A stretch of DNA of 64,000 nt, from assembly GCA_965203345.1 (NCBI GenBank), contig CBDBCK010000028.1, positions 434,001-498,000 on the forward strand, given 5' to 3'. Both the position numbers and the translations under genes were made by a program. Of this stretch, positions 18,778-28,449 are shown piece by piece. Source of the DNA: CBDBCK01 sp965203345 (GTDB lineage: Bacteria > Chloroflexota > Dehalococcoidia > Lucifugimonadales > Lucifugimonadaceae). Position 1 is the stretch's first letter. Each line of letters begins with the position of its first letter. Below the pieces are notes generated by a model, which searched no databases, was not told where the DNA came from, and saw nothing but the letters and a program-made list of their open reading frames with translations.

Positions 18778-19971
18778 CTAGCCATGCCATATTCGATATT
18801 CGACACTATAATCTAAAGTGCTTGATTTTGTTATTTGTATTCCATTGAGTTTTTTATTATGAAAATAAGAAAGTGACATACTAAGCCACAACCAATTTCT
18901 ACCAAGGCCAATTATATAATTACAGTCAGCTAAAAGATGGATATTCTTTATTGAGGTCATGGTTTCTTGTTTTCTTAATTCTGGACGCTGCTGAAGCATA
19001 TAGGAAACCTCATTATTATAGCGTTTTTCATTATCATCATAGATAAAATCTATGCCTGAATCTTTGGGTAATTGCTTAATAATATCTTCTGAATCGGTAG
19101 TTATAAATACAGTCTTGATGCCAGTTTTATCTACTACGTGTTCAAGTACTTCCATATATACCTTGTAAGGTACTATACGGTGTGCATCTAGAGGATTATA
19201 TAGTGTATCTCCTTGTCGTATGTGAACACCAATGATTGGATTTTTGAACCCAATTGCCTTACGTTTTTCTCTAATATGCGTTTTGTATTCTTGTTTTAGC
19301 TTCAAGAAAGATCCTAAAATAAGTCCCTGAATATAAGATAAACCTAATGGTAAAGATAGTGGATGGACAGGATTTAATGAATTTTTATTTATATCTTTTA
19401 AGTTTAAGTGGTGTGCATAAGCAACTTCCTGACTATCTAAATGGACAAATTTTTCCTTTGATGGTAAAAAATTCCATTCTTTAGTAGATATAGATTTATT
19501 GTTAATCTCTTTCAAAGAATGTATGAATATAGGCTCATAACAAGAATCGTAAGACTGATACTTCGTGTCAAACAGAAGTGTTCTATCATATAGATAACTA
19601 TAGGTAAGTCCTTTACTTAAAACATCTAGAAGTGATCCAAGCCCGTGACGTGATGAATCAAGTATAAGAAATTTAGCTTCCTGGAAAGGCATTCTGAATT
19701 GTAGTAATTGAAGTTTAGTGAGTATCATAGAATCCAGTGCGCTAAATGTATCTGCTGAATAATTTACAGTGTGCGTAATTTCAGGCAAGGAAGGCAACGA
19801 ATTCAATCTATACGATGAATATATAGGCCATGGTACTACTGGCGGAAAAATCCCTGTTCTTTTTGCATACGACCTAACTCTGGCACCTTGAATTTTTCGC
19901 CGAACACTTTTCATCCAGGCTGCCGGGTCATTCTTTGCGCTGATGACTCGCTTCTTTATTGCTTTTTTCAT
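18778..19971 (-). CDS. Fucosyltransferase-like glycosyltransferase, array copy 2
   Basis: A 397-residue paralogue of the array. The start at 19971 matches the conserved AACAAGATGAAAAAAGC start of the other copies; the open frame from 19980 adds only three residues. It has the GDP-sugar motifs 'IIGVHIRQGD', 'TVFITTDSEDI' and 'LLADCNYIIGLGRN'. Copies 2 and 3 are the closest pair: both carry the insertion 'INKNSLNPVHPL' near residue 195 and both read 'GLGRN' where copies 1 and 4 differ, which suggests one arose from the other recently. Same AT-rich composition as the rest of the array. Confidence 0.78.
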   Translation of the reverse strand: MKKAIKKRVISAKNDPAAWMKSVRRKIQGARVRSYAKRTGIFPPVVPWPIYSSYRLNSLPSLPEITHTVNYSADTFSALDSMILTKLQLLQFRMPFQEAKFLILDSSRHGLGSLLDVLSKGLTYSYLYDRTLLFDTKYQSYDSCYEPIFIHSLKEINNKSISTKEWNFLPSKEKFVHLDSQEVAYAHHLNLKDINKNSLNPVHPLSLPLGLSYIQGLILGSFLKLKQEYKTHIREKRKAIGFKNPIIGVHIRQGDTLYNPLDAHRIVPYKVYMEVLEHVVDKTGIKTVFITTDSEDIIKQLPKDSGIDFIYDDNEKRYNNEVSYMLQQRPELRKQETMTSIKNIHLLADCNYIIGLGRNWLWLSMSLSYFHNKKLNGIQITKSSTLDYSVEYRIWHG

Positions 19972-20007
19972 CTTGTTCATAGTTTACTGGTAGACTGAGC
20001 TGGGAAT

Positions 20008-20182
20008 CTAAAAGTGTATCGCCTCTCTGGACACAGCTGCGGCCGCTTCCTTAAGCACTTCTGACAGGGTCGGGTGCGCGTGATTCATTACGATGCAACT
20101 CCGATGTGTGCTCCTGGTATTTCATCGTTCTCCGCGACGGATCATCTTTCATGTCTATAACGTATTCTACTAAAGATTGCAT
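20008..20182 (-). pseudogene. lpd 3' / rhaM 5' fossil fusion between copies 2 and 3
   Basis: This has the same structure as the spacer at 18426-18770. An lpd remnant (20008-20133) runs straight into the rhaM start (ATG at 20182). Here the lpd part has lost about 70 bases between two CTCCG-like stretches, so it is shorter than its siblings. The junction sequence CTCCGCGACGGATC is identical. Confidence 0.88.
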
Positions 20183-20284
20183 GGTTTGTCCCTTGTTTGT
20201 TGTGATGACTATATTGGTAGTTTACACCGGTAGCCGGATGTTTTGGTAATACGAAGGGTACTAGATTGGTTATTCTTACTTAGA

Positions 20285-21487
20285 TTATTCCTGGCCATGC
20301 CATATTCGATATTCGACACTATAATCTGAAGTGCCTGATTTTGTTATTTGTATTCCAGTGAGTTTTTTATTATGAAAATAAGAAAGTGACATACTAAGCC
20401 AAAGCCAATTTCTACCAAGGCCAATTATATAATTACAGTCAGCTAAAAGATGGATATTCTTTATTGAGGTCATGGTTTCTTGTTTTCTTAATTCTGGACG
20501 CTGTTGAAGCATATAGGCAACCTCATTATCATAGCGTTTTTCATTATCATCATAGATAAAATCTATGCCTGAATCTTTGGGTAATTGCTTAATAGTATCT
20601 TCTGAATCGGTAGTTATAAATACAGTCTTGATGCCAGTTTTATCTACTACGTGTTCAAGTACTTCCATATATACCTTGTAAGGTACTATACGGTGTGCAT
20701 CTATAGGATTATATAGTGTATCTCCTTGTCGTATGTGAACACCAATGATTGGATTTTTGAACCCAATTGCCTTACGTTTTTCTCTAATATGCGTTTTGTA
20801 TTCTTGTTTTAGATTCAAGAAAGATCCTAAAATAAGTCCCTGAATATAAAATGAACCTAATGGTAAAAATAGTGGATGGACAGGATTTAATGAATTTTTA
20901 TTTATACCATTTAAGTTTAAGTGGTGTGCATAAGCAACTTCCTCACTATCTAAATGGACAAATTTTTCCTTTGATGGAAAAAAATTCCATTCTTTAGTAG
21001 ATATAGATTTATTGTTAATCTCTTTCAAAGAATGTATGGATAGAGGCTCCTCATAACAAGAATCGTAAGACTGATACTTCGTGTCAAACAGAAGTGTTCT
21101 ATCATATAGATAACTATAGATAAGTCCTTTACTTAAACAATCTAGAAGTGATCCAAGCCCGTAACGTGATGAATCAAGTATAAGAAATTTAGCTTCCTGG
21201 AAAGGCATTCTGAATTGTAGTAATTGAAGCTTAGTGAGTATCATAGAATCCAATGCGCTGAATGTATCTGCTGAATAATTTACAGTGTGTGTAATTTCAG
21301 GCAAGGAAGGCAACGAATTCAATCTATACGATGAATATATAGGCCATGATACTACTGGCAGAAAAGTCTCTGTTCTTTTTGCATACGACCTAACTCTGGC
21401 ACCTTGAATTTTTCGCCGAACTCTTTTCATACGGGTTGCCAGGTCATTCTTTGCGCGGATGACCTGCTTCTTTATTGCTTTTTTCAT
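20285..21487 (-). CDS. Fucosyltransferase-like glycosyltransferase, array copy 3
   Basis: A 400-residue paralogue closest to copy 2, with only scattered replacements and one extra codon in 'DSCYEEPLSIHS'. All three donor-site motifs are intact ('IIGVHIRQGD', 'TVFITTDSEDT', 'LLADCNYIIGLGRN'). The arginine and the Asp of the first motif, important in fucosyltransferases, are kept, so it is likely active. Start and AT-rich composition are as in the other copies. It probably shares a transcript that begins at or before lpd. Confidence 0.78.
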   Translation of the reverse strand: MKKAIKKQVIRAKNDLATRMKRVRRKIQGARVRSYAKRTETFLPVVSWPIYSSYRLNSLPSLPEITHTVNYSADTFSALDSMILTKLQLLQFRMPFQEAKFLILDSSRYGLGSLLDCLSKGLIYSYLYDRTLLFDTKYQSYDSCYEEPLSIHSLKEINNKSISTKEWNFFPSKEKFVHLDSEEVAYAHHLNLNGINKNSLNPVHPLFLPLGSFYIQGLILGSFLNLKQEYKTHIREKRKAIGFKNPIIGVHIRQGDTLYNPIDAHRIVPYKVYMEVLEHVVDKTGIKTVFITTDSEDTIKQLPKDSGIDFIYDDNEKRYDNEVAYMLQQRPELRKQETMTSIKNIHLLADCNYIIGLGRNWLWLSMSLSYFHNKKLTGIQITKSGTSDYSVEYRIWHGQE

Positions 21488-21522
21488 CTTGTTGTAATCT
21501 ACTGGTAGATTGAGCTGGGAAT

Positions 21523-21762
21523 CTAAAAGTGTATCGCCTCTCCGGACACAGCTGATGCCGCTTCCTTAAGCACTTCTGACAGGGGCGGGTGCGCGTGATT
21601 CATTACGATGCAACTCCTCCGAGGTACCCTCAAGGTAAGACACCATCCCCGGTTATGCTATCATCTCGGTAGCGTTTGCGCCTATGATGTGTGCTCCTAA
21701 TATTTCATCGTTCTCCGCGACGGATCATCTTTCAGGTCTATAACGTATGCTAAAGATTGCAT
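21523..21762 (-). pseudogene. lpd 3' / rhaM 5' fossil fusion between copies 3 and 4
   Basis: An lpd remnant (21523-21717) is joined at CTCCGC|GACGGATC to the rhaM start (ATG at 21762). Unlike the other two, its rhaM part keeps the sequence AGGTCTATAACGTATGC of the true gene, so it is the least changed. It has no coding capacity of its own. Confidence 0.88.
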
Positions 21763-21859
21763 GGTTTGTCCGTTGTTTGTTGTGTGACTATATTGATAGT
21801 TTACACCGGTAGCCGGATGTTTTGATAATTAAGAGAGGTACTGAACTGAGTGGTCATTC

Positions 21860-23044
21860 TTAACTCATATTATTCCTTATTCCTGGCCATATTCGATATA
21901 CGACACTATAATCTCCGGCACTTGATTTTACTATTCGTATTCCATTGAGTTTTTTATAATGAAAATAAGAAAGGGCAGTACTAATCGGAAACCAATCACT
22001 GGCAGAGCCAATTATATAATTACATGCAGCTAAAAGATAGATATTCTTTATTGAGGTCATGGTTTCTTGTTTTCTTAATTCTGGGCGCCGTCTAAGCATA
22101 TTAACAGCGTGATTATTATAGCGTTTTTCATTATCATCATAGATAAAATCTATGCCTGAATCTTTAGGCAATTGCTGAATAATATCTTCTGAGTCGGTAG
22201 TTATAAATACATTCTTAATGCCAGTTTTATCTACGAGGTATTCAATTACTTCCATATATACTTTGTAAGGGATGTTACGTATTTGCTGATTAGCATTATA
22301 TAGTATATCTCCTTGTCGTATGTGAACACCAATAATCGGATTTTTGAACCCAATTGCCTTACGTTTTTCTCTAATATGCGTTTTGTATTCTTGTTTTAGG
22401 CTAAGGAAAGATCCTAAAATAAGTCCTTGAATATAAAGTAAACCTAGTGGTAAAGGTAGTGGGTGGACAGGATTTAAAAATCTATTTAGGGGTCGTGAAA
22501 AAACGAGTTTATAAATATTTGTACTGACAATTCTTTCCTTTTGTGGTAAAAAATTCATTCTTTTAGTATATATAGATCCATTGTTAATCTCTTTCAAAGA
22601 ATGTATGGATATAGGCTCATAACAAAAATCGTAAGCATGAGGTTTATCGTTCAATAGAAGTGTTCGATTATATAGATAACTATAGACAAGTCCTTTACTT
22701 AAACAATCTAGAATTGATCCTAACCCGTGGCGTGATGAATTAAGTATAAGAAATTTAGCTTCCTGGAAAGGAATTCTAAATTGTAGTAATTGAAGTTTGG
22801 CGAGTATCATAGAGTCCAATGTACTGAATGTATCCGCCGAATAATTTGCAGTGTGTGTAATTTCAGGTAAGGAAGGCAACGAATTCAATCTATCTAATGA
22901 ATACCTGGGCAGTGATACTCTTGGCAGAAAATGTCCTGTTCTTTTTGCATACAACTTAACTCTGACATCTTGAATTCTTTGGATTACTAGATCATTCTTT
23001 AGGTTGATGCCTAGCCGCCAAACTTTCTTTATTGCTTTTTTCAT
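21860..23044 (-). CDS. Fucosyltransferase-like glycosyltransferase, array copy 4
   Basis: The first gene of the array in transcription order, 394 residues, starting 35 bases after the lpd stop. It carries 'IIGVHIRQGD', 'NVFITTDSEDI' and 'LLAACNYIIGSASDW'. It differs from the others in the middle ('TKRMNFLPQKERIVSTNIY') and near the C-terminus ('GSASDWFPISTALSYF'), the regions likely to shape acceptor binding. Like copy 1 it lacks the insertion at residue 190. Its position next to intact lpd and its sequence fit an older member of the set. Confidence 0.78.
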   Translation of the reverse strand: MKKAIKKVWRLGINLKNDLVIQRIQDVRVKLYAKRTGHFLPRVSLPRYSLDRLNSLPSLPEITHTANYSADTFSTLDSMILAKLQLLQFRIPFQEAKFLILNSSRHGLGSILDCLSKGLVYSYLYNRTLLLNDKPHAYDFCYEPISIHSLKEINNGSIYTKRMNFLPQKERIVSTNIYKLVFSRPLNRFLNPVHPLPLPLGLLYIQGLILGSFLSLKQEYKTHIREKRKAIGFKNPIIGVHIRQGDILYNANQQIRNIPYKVYMEVIEYLVDKTGIKNVFITTDSEDIIQQLPKDSGIDFIYDDNEKRYNNHAVNMLRRRPELRKQETMTSIKNIYLLAACNYIIGSASDWFPISTALSYFHYKKLNGIRIVKSSAGDYSVVYRIWPGIRNNMS

Positions 23045-23079
23045 CTTGTTGTAGTATACGGATAGATTAAGCTGGGAGT

Positions 23080-24492
23080 CTAAAAATGTATCGCCTCCCC
23101 GGACACAGCTGCGGCCGCTTCCTTAAGCACTTCTGACAGGGTCGGGTGCGCGTGATTCATACGATGCAACTCCTCCGAGGTACCCTCAAGGTAAGACACC
23201 ATCCCTAGTTCTGCTATCATCTCGGTAGCGTTTGCGCCTATGACGTGTGCTCCTAATATTTCACTGCTCTCCGCGTTCGTTACTATCTTTGCGAAGCCGT
23301 CCGGACTGTTTATCGCTATCGCCTTTCCTGAGGCAAGATATGGCGCCTTGCCCACCCTGACTTCTATACCTTTGTCACGTGCCTCCTGCTCTGTAAGGCC
23401 TATGCTTGCTATCTCCGGCTGGCAGTAGGTGCATCTGGGGATAGCCGAGTAGTCCTCAAGCGGACGTGGTCTCAAACCTGCCGCCGTCTCTGCTGCTATA
23501 ACACCTTGCTCAAACGCCGCGTGCGCCAAAGGTAGTTTACCTGTAACGTCTCCTACCGCGTACACACCTGTGACGCCCGTCTGCATATGCCCGTTCACCT
23601 CTATGAAGCCGTTATTGAGAGCCACTCCCGTCTCTTCAAGCCTTATACCGTCTGTATTTGGCTGAATACCTACCCCGAGCAAAACCTTGTCGCACTCAAA
23701 CCTTTGGACACCTCCCTCTACCTCATATATGACGATAGGTTTACCCTGCGCTGAACTCTCTACGCCTTGCACCTTTGCAGGAGCGCTCACCTCAATCCCG
23801 CTCTCGCGGAACTTCCTCTCAAGTTCCTTTGATATATCAACGTCCTCTTTTGGTACTATCCGATCCAAGGCTTCTAGCAGTAGCACCTTCACTCCATAGG
23901 CGTTGAAGTAGTACGCGAACTCACACCCGATGGCGGAAGCTCCTATGATGCAGATTGACTCTGGCTTTTCCCTTAAGGCGAGGGCCTCTCTGGAGGATAT
24001 GATTTTTTCACCGTCAAGCTCAATCCCGGGCAAACCTCTAGCTCGTGCTCCCGTAGCCACCACGATATTTTTGGAGACGGCAGTACCTACACCCTCTATC
24101 TCCGTTTGCGTTGAAGAAAGGAGACGTCCCTTGCCGCGCAATAACTCAATACGGTTCTTACGTAACAGGTAACCTATACCCTTCGTCAGCTTATCCGACA
24201 CTGCTCTACTTCGGTCTACAGCTTTAGACATATCGGCGTGAAAGCCTTCAAGTGTAAAGCCCCACTCTTCAGCGTGCTTCATGTGGTTTACCAACTCTGC
24301 GTTTTTCAACAGAGACTTTGAGGGAATACAGCCCCAGTTTAGACATACACCTCCAAGACCACCTATACCCGTCCCGTCATCCATCTCCACTATTGCGGTC
24401 TTCATGCCCAGCTGGGCACCTCGTATAGCCGCGTGGTAGCCGCCTGGCCCCGCGCCTATTACCAATAAATCAAATAGCTCGTTTGCAATCAT
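23080..24492 (-). CDS. lpd: Dihydrolipoyl dehydrogenase
   Basis: This flavoprotein regenerates lipoamide in 2-oxoacid dehydrogenase and glycine cleavage complexes, passing electrons to NAD. The 470-residue protein has the FAD loop 'VIGAGPGGYHAA', the redox disulfide Cys50/Cys55 in 'GGVCLNWGCIPSK', the NAD loop 'ICIIGASAIGCEFAYY', 'GVYAVGDVTGKLPLAH' and the catalytic His-Glu region 'HAHPTLSE' at the C-terminus. No other complex subunits are in the window, so which complex it serves is open. Its 3' end has been copied into each spacer of the glycosyltransferase array. Confidence 0.95.
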   Translation of the reverse strand: MIANELFDLLVIGAGPGGYHAAIRGAQLGMKTAIVEMDDGTGIGGLGGVCLNWGCIPSKSLLKNAELVNHMKHAEEWGFTLEGFHADMSKAVDRSRAVSDKLTKGIGYLLRKNRIELLRGKGRLLSSTQTEIEGVGTAVSKNIVVATGARARGLPGIELDGEKIISSREALALREKPESICIIGASAIGCEFAYYFNAYGVKVLLLEALDRIVPKEDVDISKELERKFRESGIEVSAPAKVQGVESSAQGKPIVIYEVEGGVQRFECDKVLLGVGIQPNTDGIRLEETGVALNNGFIEVNGHMQTGVTGVYAVGDVTGKLPLAHAAFEQGVIAAETAAGLRPRPLEDYSAIPRCTYCQPEIASIGLTEQEARDKGIEVRVGKAPYLASGKAIAINSPDGFAKIVTNAESSEILGAHVIGANATEMIAELGMVSYLEGTSEELHRMNHAHPTLSEVLKEAAAAVSGEAIHF

Positions 24493-24589
24493 ATTTCTAT
24501 TTATCCCCTGATTGTGTATTATTACATATCTCGGCTATAAGACAGCCGGACTTACGAATTATAAGGAAACGCAACCCTGCCTTGCATCT

Positions 24590-24877
24590 TCACTCCACTT
24601 TAAACATTTGGTAGGAGCTGTAAAGTGCCCAGCTTATCATAGCACCTACAGCGACGAACCCCACGAGACCCACCGCGCTGGATATAGCGTATGACTGCCA
24701 GCTCGGACAGTTAAGACCAACACAAAACATAGAACCCGCTATCGCGTAAGCGGTCAGGAACACGACGCCGGCTCCACCCCCCCAAAGCCCCCCTCGGAGG
24801 GCTGCTCTCACGGCAGTCCAACCTCTTTTCCTTCCTATGGGCGAATCAATAACTCTTGGCGGCGATTCATTACTCAT
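24590..24877 (-). CDS. Small two-helix membrane protein
   Basis: A 95-residue protein with a basic N-terminal part ('GRKRGWTAVRAALRGG') and two membrane helices, 'GAGVVFLTAYAIAGSMF' and 'AISSAVGLVGFVAVGAMIS', joined by a loop with two cysteines ('CVGLNCPSW'). No family recognised. It lies 97 bases upstream of lpd on the same strand; a small hairpin (CGGCT...AGCCG near 24531) lies between them. Its length and clean topology argue that it is real. Confidence 0.6.
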   Translation of the reverse strand: MSNESPPRVIDSPIGRKRGWTAVRAALRGGLWGGGAGVVFLTAYAIAGSMFCVGLNCPSWQSYAISSAVGLVGFVAVGAMISWALYSSYQMFKVE

Positions 24878-24895
24878 AACCTAATCTTACTTAAA

Positions 24896-24926
24896 TGTAC
24901 GCGCATACATGATGTACGCGTGTACA
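24896..24926. promoter_or_regulatory. 31-base imperfect palindrome upstream of the defence locus
   Basis: TGTACGCGCAT and its counterpart ATGTACGCGTGTACA form a near-symmetric element centred on 24911. The few mismatches are G-T pairs, so it could be either a protein operator or an RNA hairpin. It lies between the divergent small membrane gene and the helicase gene at 25103. Confidence 0.45.
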
Positions 24927-25102
24927 GTGCGGAACAGTTACACGGTATCAAAAAGCGATGCGCAGTGAAACTTGCCGCAATAGCCGCTTTTGTAAGGTAA
25001 TATGTCTATTGAATGTATTCGCCTACCCCTCGGTCGGTAAACGTTAAACTAATCTTGTTTTGGCCGTCAGTACAGTGACCAGAAAGAGAAAGATATCAAA
25101 CA

Positions 25103-28100
25103 GTGTCAACCAAATCACTACAGCCTACGATAGATTACAAGCACCTTTTAGACAACCAAGGGCAGACGGTTGTTGACTATCTGAAGAAGCAGCTAATCTA
25201 CGCGGAGAACTTTCGGATAGTGTCGGCGTACTTCAGCATTTACGGCTACGGATTGCTGGCAGACGTGCTGGACGACGTGAGTAAGGTGAAGTTTCTCTTT
25301 GGAGATCCTCGTTCCGTGGGGCACCTTGACCCAAATGAAAAGGAGCTTAGATCCTTTTCGATAACTGAAAATGGGCTGATACCCAACCATGTGTTGAGGC
25401 AAAAGTACCTGGCGCAGAGGTGCGCCGACTGGGTACGTCGCGATCAGGTAGAGATACGTTCGGTCGTTAAGTCAAACTTTCTGCACGGCAAGATGTACCT
25501 CACTAAATCTCCCGGCTCCACAGCGGCCGTTGTAGGTAGCTCCAACTTTACTAAGCGAGGACTGGGCGGTAGTGAGCACCCCAACATGGAAATCAATCTG
25601 GCAGTTCAAGACTCCGACGTCATCACCGAGCTGCGGGAATGGTTTGACAAGGTGTGGAAGGACGGCAAGCTGACGAAGGACGTCAAACAGCGCGTGCTGG
25701 ACGCTCTCGAAAGGGTGGGTAAAGAGTACTCTCCTGAATTCGTCTACTTCAAGACCCTTTACGAACTGTTCCGTGAGGAGCTTGATGCCCGATCCCACCG
25801 AGAACTGCAACTCAAACAGGCGAGCCTCTACGACTCCCAAATATGGAAGACGCTCTACAAGTTCCAGAAGGATGGAGCCGAGAACATCATAACTCGTCTT
25901 CAGCGCCATAACGGTTGCATCCTCGCCGACAGCGTGGGTCTGGGCAAGACCTATACAGCGCTGGCTGTTATCAAATACTTTGAACTTAGAAACGAGAACG
26001 TGCTAGTGCTTTGTCCGCGTAAACTGCGAGACAACTGGGCGCTTTATCAGGCTACGAACCGGTATAGGGGAAACCCCTTCCAGGAAGACAGATTCTTATA
26101 CTCCGTCCTTTCCCATACCGACCTCTCCCGCACCTCTGGATACTCCGGCGATATCAACCTCGCTGATTTCCAGTGGGAAAACTTCGGTCTTGTTGTCATT
26201 GATGAGTCGCACAACTTCCGCAACGATGGAGGCGGACGCTATCGACGTCTGCTTGACGAGGTCATAGAGCAGGGCGTCTCTACTAAAGTGCTGATGCTGT
26301 CCGCTACGCCGGTCAACACCTCCCTTAAAGACCTGCGCAACCAGATTTACATCATGACAGAAAAGCGTAGAGACCACTTCCGAGAGACACTGGGTATTTC
26401 GGATATCGGCACAGTGATTGAACAGGCGCGTAGGCGGTTTGAAGAGTGGCAGAGTAGCCTGGCCGGGAATAAAGCCGAACTCCTTGGAGCGCTGAGTAGC
26501 GAATTCTATCGCCTCCTGGGTGCAGTATCTATATCACGCTCGCGAAGGCACATTAGAGATTTCTACAGCGAAGAGATAAAACGCATAGGCTCTTTCCCCC
26601 ACCGTGAGAGGCCGAAGACGGTCTATCCTCCTACAGATCTGTATGGGCAGCTGTCGTACGATGACATGTCAGACAAGATATCTCAATTTAAACTCTCGAT
26701 ATACCTTCCGTCCAGCTATATAGTCAGCGAGGAGCGCAAGAAGCAGCTGGAAGAGGAGGAGAGAAGGAAGCACCACTTTAGTCGGAGCGACCGTGAAAGG
26801 TTTCTGATAGGGATGATACGTATCAACTTTCTTAAACGGTTGGAAAGCTCTGCACACTCTCTGACAATGACTTTAGGACGTACTATAGGCAAGATCGACG
26901 GCATGCTGGAGAAGATAGAGAGCTTTGAACACAAAGTACTTACGCGGGACGAAGAGTTAGACGTCCTGCCAGACGACGACGATGACGATGACGAGTTTTT
27001 AGTCAATCGTGCCCGTAATCCGTACCATCTATCAGATATTGACCTACCCAGATGGAGAGACGACCTGAACCAGGACAAAGCCGTCCTTACAGAGGTATAC
27101 GAGAGAGTAAAGCAGATTACGGTAGAGCGGGACGGTAAGCTGGCAGAGATAAAGTCGCAGATCGAGCACCGAATCAACAACCCTACAATTAATAAGGACG
27201 GCAAAGAAAACCGTAAGATACTGATATTTACCACCTTCAAGGATACAGCCCAATATCTCTATGAAAACCTGAAGCAGCTTGTAGACAGCCTGAAACTGAA
27301 TATGGCAATGGTGACCGGCGACGTTACTTACACTACCGCCGGCAAGAACGGTTTCAACTTCATCCTGGACAACTTTGCGCCCATAGCCCGACAGAGAAAA
27401 GAGGCAGACCGGAGTGAAGAGCAAGAGATAGATATTCTTATAGCTACTGACTGTATCTCCGAAGGGCAGAATCTGCAGGACTGCGACACCGTCCTCAACT
27501 ACGACATCCACTGGAACCCGGTTCGCATCATCCAGCGCTTCGGACGTATAGACCGTATCGGAAGCCGGAGTAGGGCGGTCTATATGATCAACTACTGGCC
27601 TACCAAAGAGATGCAAAAGTATCTGAGACTCCAGACAAGCGTCCAGGCGCGGATGGTTCTCGTAGACACCGTAGCAACGGGAGACGAGAACCTGTTAGAT
27701 CAGCAGGGAGCCATCCAAAGCGATACCAGCTTTCGGGACAGACATATCCAGCAACTCCTTCAGGAAATCCCAGACCTGGACGACTCGGATGAAGACGTGG
27801 TTATGACCGACTTCACTTTTGATACCTTCATACACCAGCTGCTGCAGTATCTGGAGAAGAACAGGGAGGAACTTGAAAGAGCGCCAGCCGGCGTCTATGC
27901 TGTAACCGATTGCAAAGACCCCGAACCGGGGGTGATATGGGTGCTGCGTCAACGAAACGCCAGCAAAGACAAGCGGACCAGCTCCGCCAGTGCGCTGCAC
28001 CCTTTCTACCTGGTCTACGTACGAGAGAACGGCGATATACGGTATGGATGCGCCAACGTCATGCAAATACTGAAACTTTTTCAGGAAGCGGCATACGGCA

Positions 28101-28351
28101 AAGGCAAGTATATAAAAGAGCTGTGCGACCAGTTCAACAACGTAACCGAGAACGGTGCACGTATGGAGCTTTACAACAAACTGCTCAACAAGACAGTCCT
28201 GCATATAAGCCAGGCACACGAGAAGAGGCAAACTGCTGGACTGGGAAGGGACGGGCGGCGCGACTTCACGCTGCCCAGATCTACTGAAACCCCAAACAAT
28301 TTGGAGGACTTTGAGCTGGTAACGTGGTTGGTTGTTCGGCCTGAAGGGTGA
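25103..28351 (+). CDS. PLD-nuclease/SNF2-family helicase fusion (restriction or DISARM-like)
   Basis: A 1082-residue protein starting at GTG. Residues about 30-190 form a phospholipase-D-like domain with one HxK motif (His128, Lys130 in 'HGKMYL') and 'GSSNFTKRG', as in nucleases such as BfiI; the Asp of the classical HKD motif is absent. Residues 270-900 are a SNF2-type superfamily 2 motor: Walker A 'DSVGLGKTY' (Lys282), 'DESHNF' (Asp367), 'SATPVNTSL', and motifs V-VI 'SEGQNLQDCD' and 'QRFGRIDRIGSR'. An acidic run lies near residue 620. Such proteins are found beside DNA methyltransferases in defence islands, for example DrmD of DISARM. The likely role is translocation on and cleavage of unmodified DNA. 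Confidence 0.88.
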   Translation: MSTKSLQPTIDYKHLLDNQGQTVVDYLKKQLIYAENFRIVSAYFSIYGYGLLADVLDDVSKVKFLFGDPRSVGHLDPNEKELRSFSITENGLIPNHVLRQKYLAQRCADWVRRDQVEIRSVVKSNFLHGKMYLTKSPGSTAAVVGSSNFTKRGLGGSEHPNMEINLAVQDSDVITELREWFDKVWKDGKLTKDVKQRVLDALERVGKEYSPEFVYFKTLYELFREELDARSHRELQLKQASLYDSQIWKTLYKFQKDGAENIITRLQRHNGCILADSVGLGKTYTALAVIKYFELRNENVLVLCPRKLRDNWALYQATNRYRGNPFQEDRFLYSVLSHTDLSRTSGYSGDINLADFQWENFGLVVIDESHNFRNDGGGRYRRLLDEVIEQGVSTKVLMLSATPVNTSLKDLRNQIYIMTEKRRDHFRETLGISDIGTVIEQARRRFEEWQSSLAGNKAELLGALSSEFYRLLGAVSISRSRRHIRDFYSEEIKRIGSFPHRERPKTVYPPTDLYGQLSYDDMSDKISQFKLSIYLPSSYIVSEERKKQLEEEERRKHHFSRSDRERFLIGMIRINFLKRLESSAHSLTMTLGRTIGKIDGMLEKIESFEHKVLTRDEELDVLPDDDDDDDEFLVNRARNPYHLSDIDLPRWRDDLNQDKAVLTEVYERVKQITVERDGKLAEIKSQIEHRINNPTINKDGKENRKILIFTTFKDTAQYLYENLKQLVDSLKLNMAMVTGDVTYTTAGKNGFNFILDNFAPIARQRKEADRSEEQEIDILIATDCISEGQNLQDCDTVLNYDIHWNPVRIIQRFGRIDRIGSRSRAVYMINYWPTKEMQKYLRLQTSVQARMVLVDTVATGDENLLDQQGAIQSDTSFRDRHIQQLLQEIPDLDDSDEDVVMTDFTFDTFIHQLLQYLEKNREELERAPAGVYAVTDCKDPEPGVIWVLRQRNASKDKRTSSASALHPFYLVYVRENGDIRYGCANVMQILKLFQEAAYGKGKYIKELCDQFNNVTENGARMELYNKLLNKTVLHISQAHEKRQTAGLGRDGRRDFTLPRSTETPNNLEDFELVTWLVVRPEG

Positions 28352-28449
28352 AAAGCTGATCCAAGATAAGAGGTACACGTTTTAGCCCTGGCTTACTGAG
28401 TACAACGACGCTGTGATATCCGACCTCCCTCGCCTAAACAAGACGCCCA

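Noticed and set aside
26716..28378. Several 170-230 codon frames opposite the helicase gene
   Set aside because: They are shadows of a strongly conserved helicase and have low-complexity Ser/Leu content.
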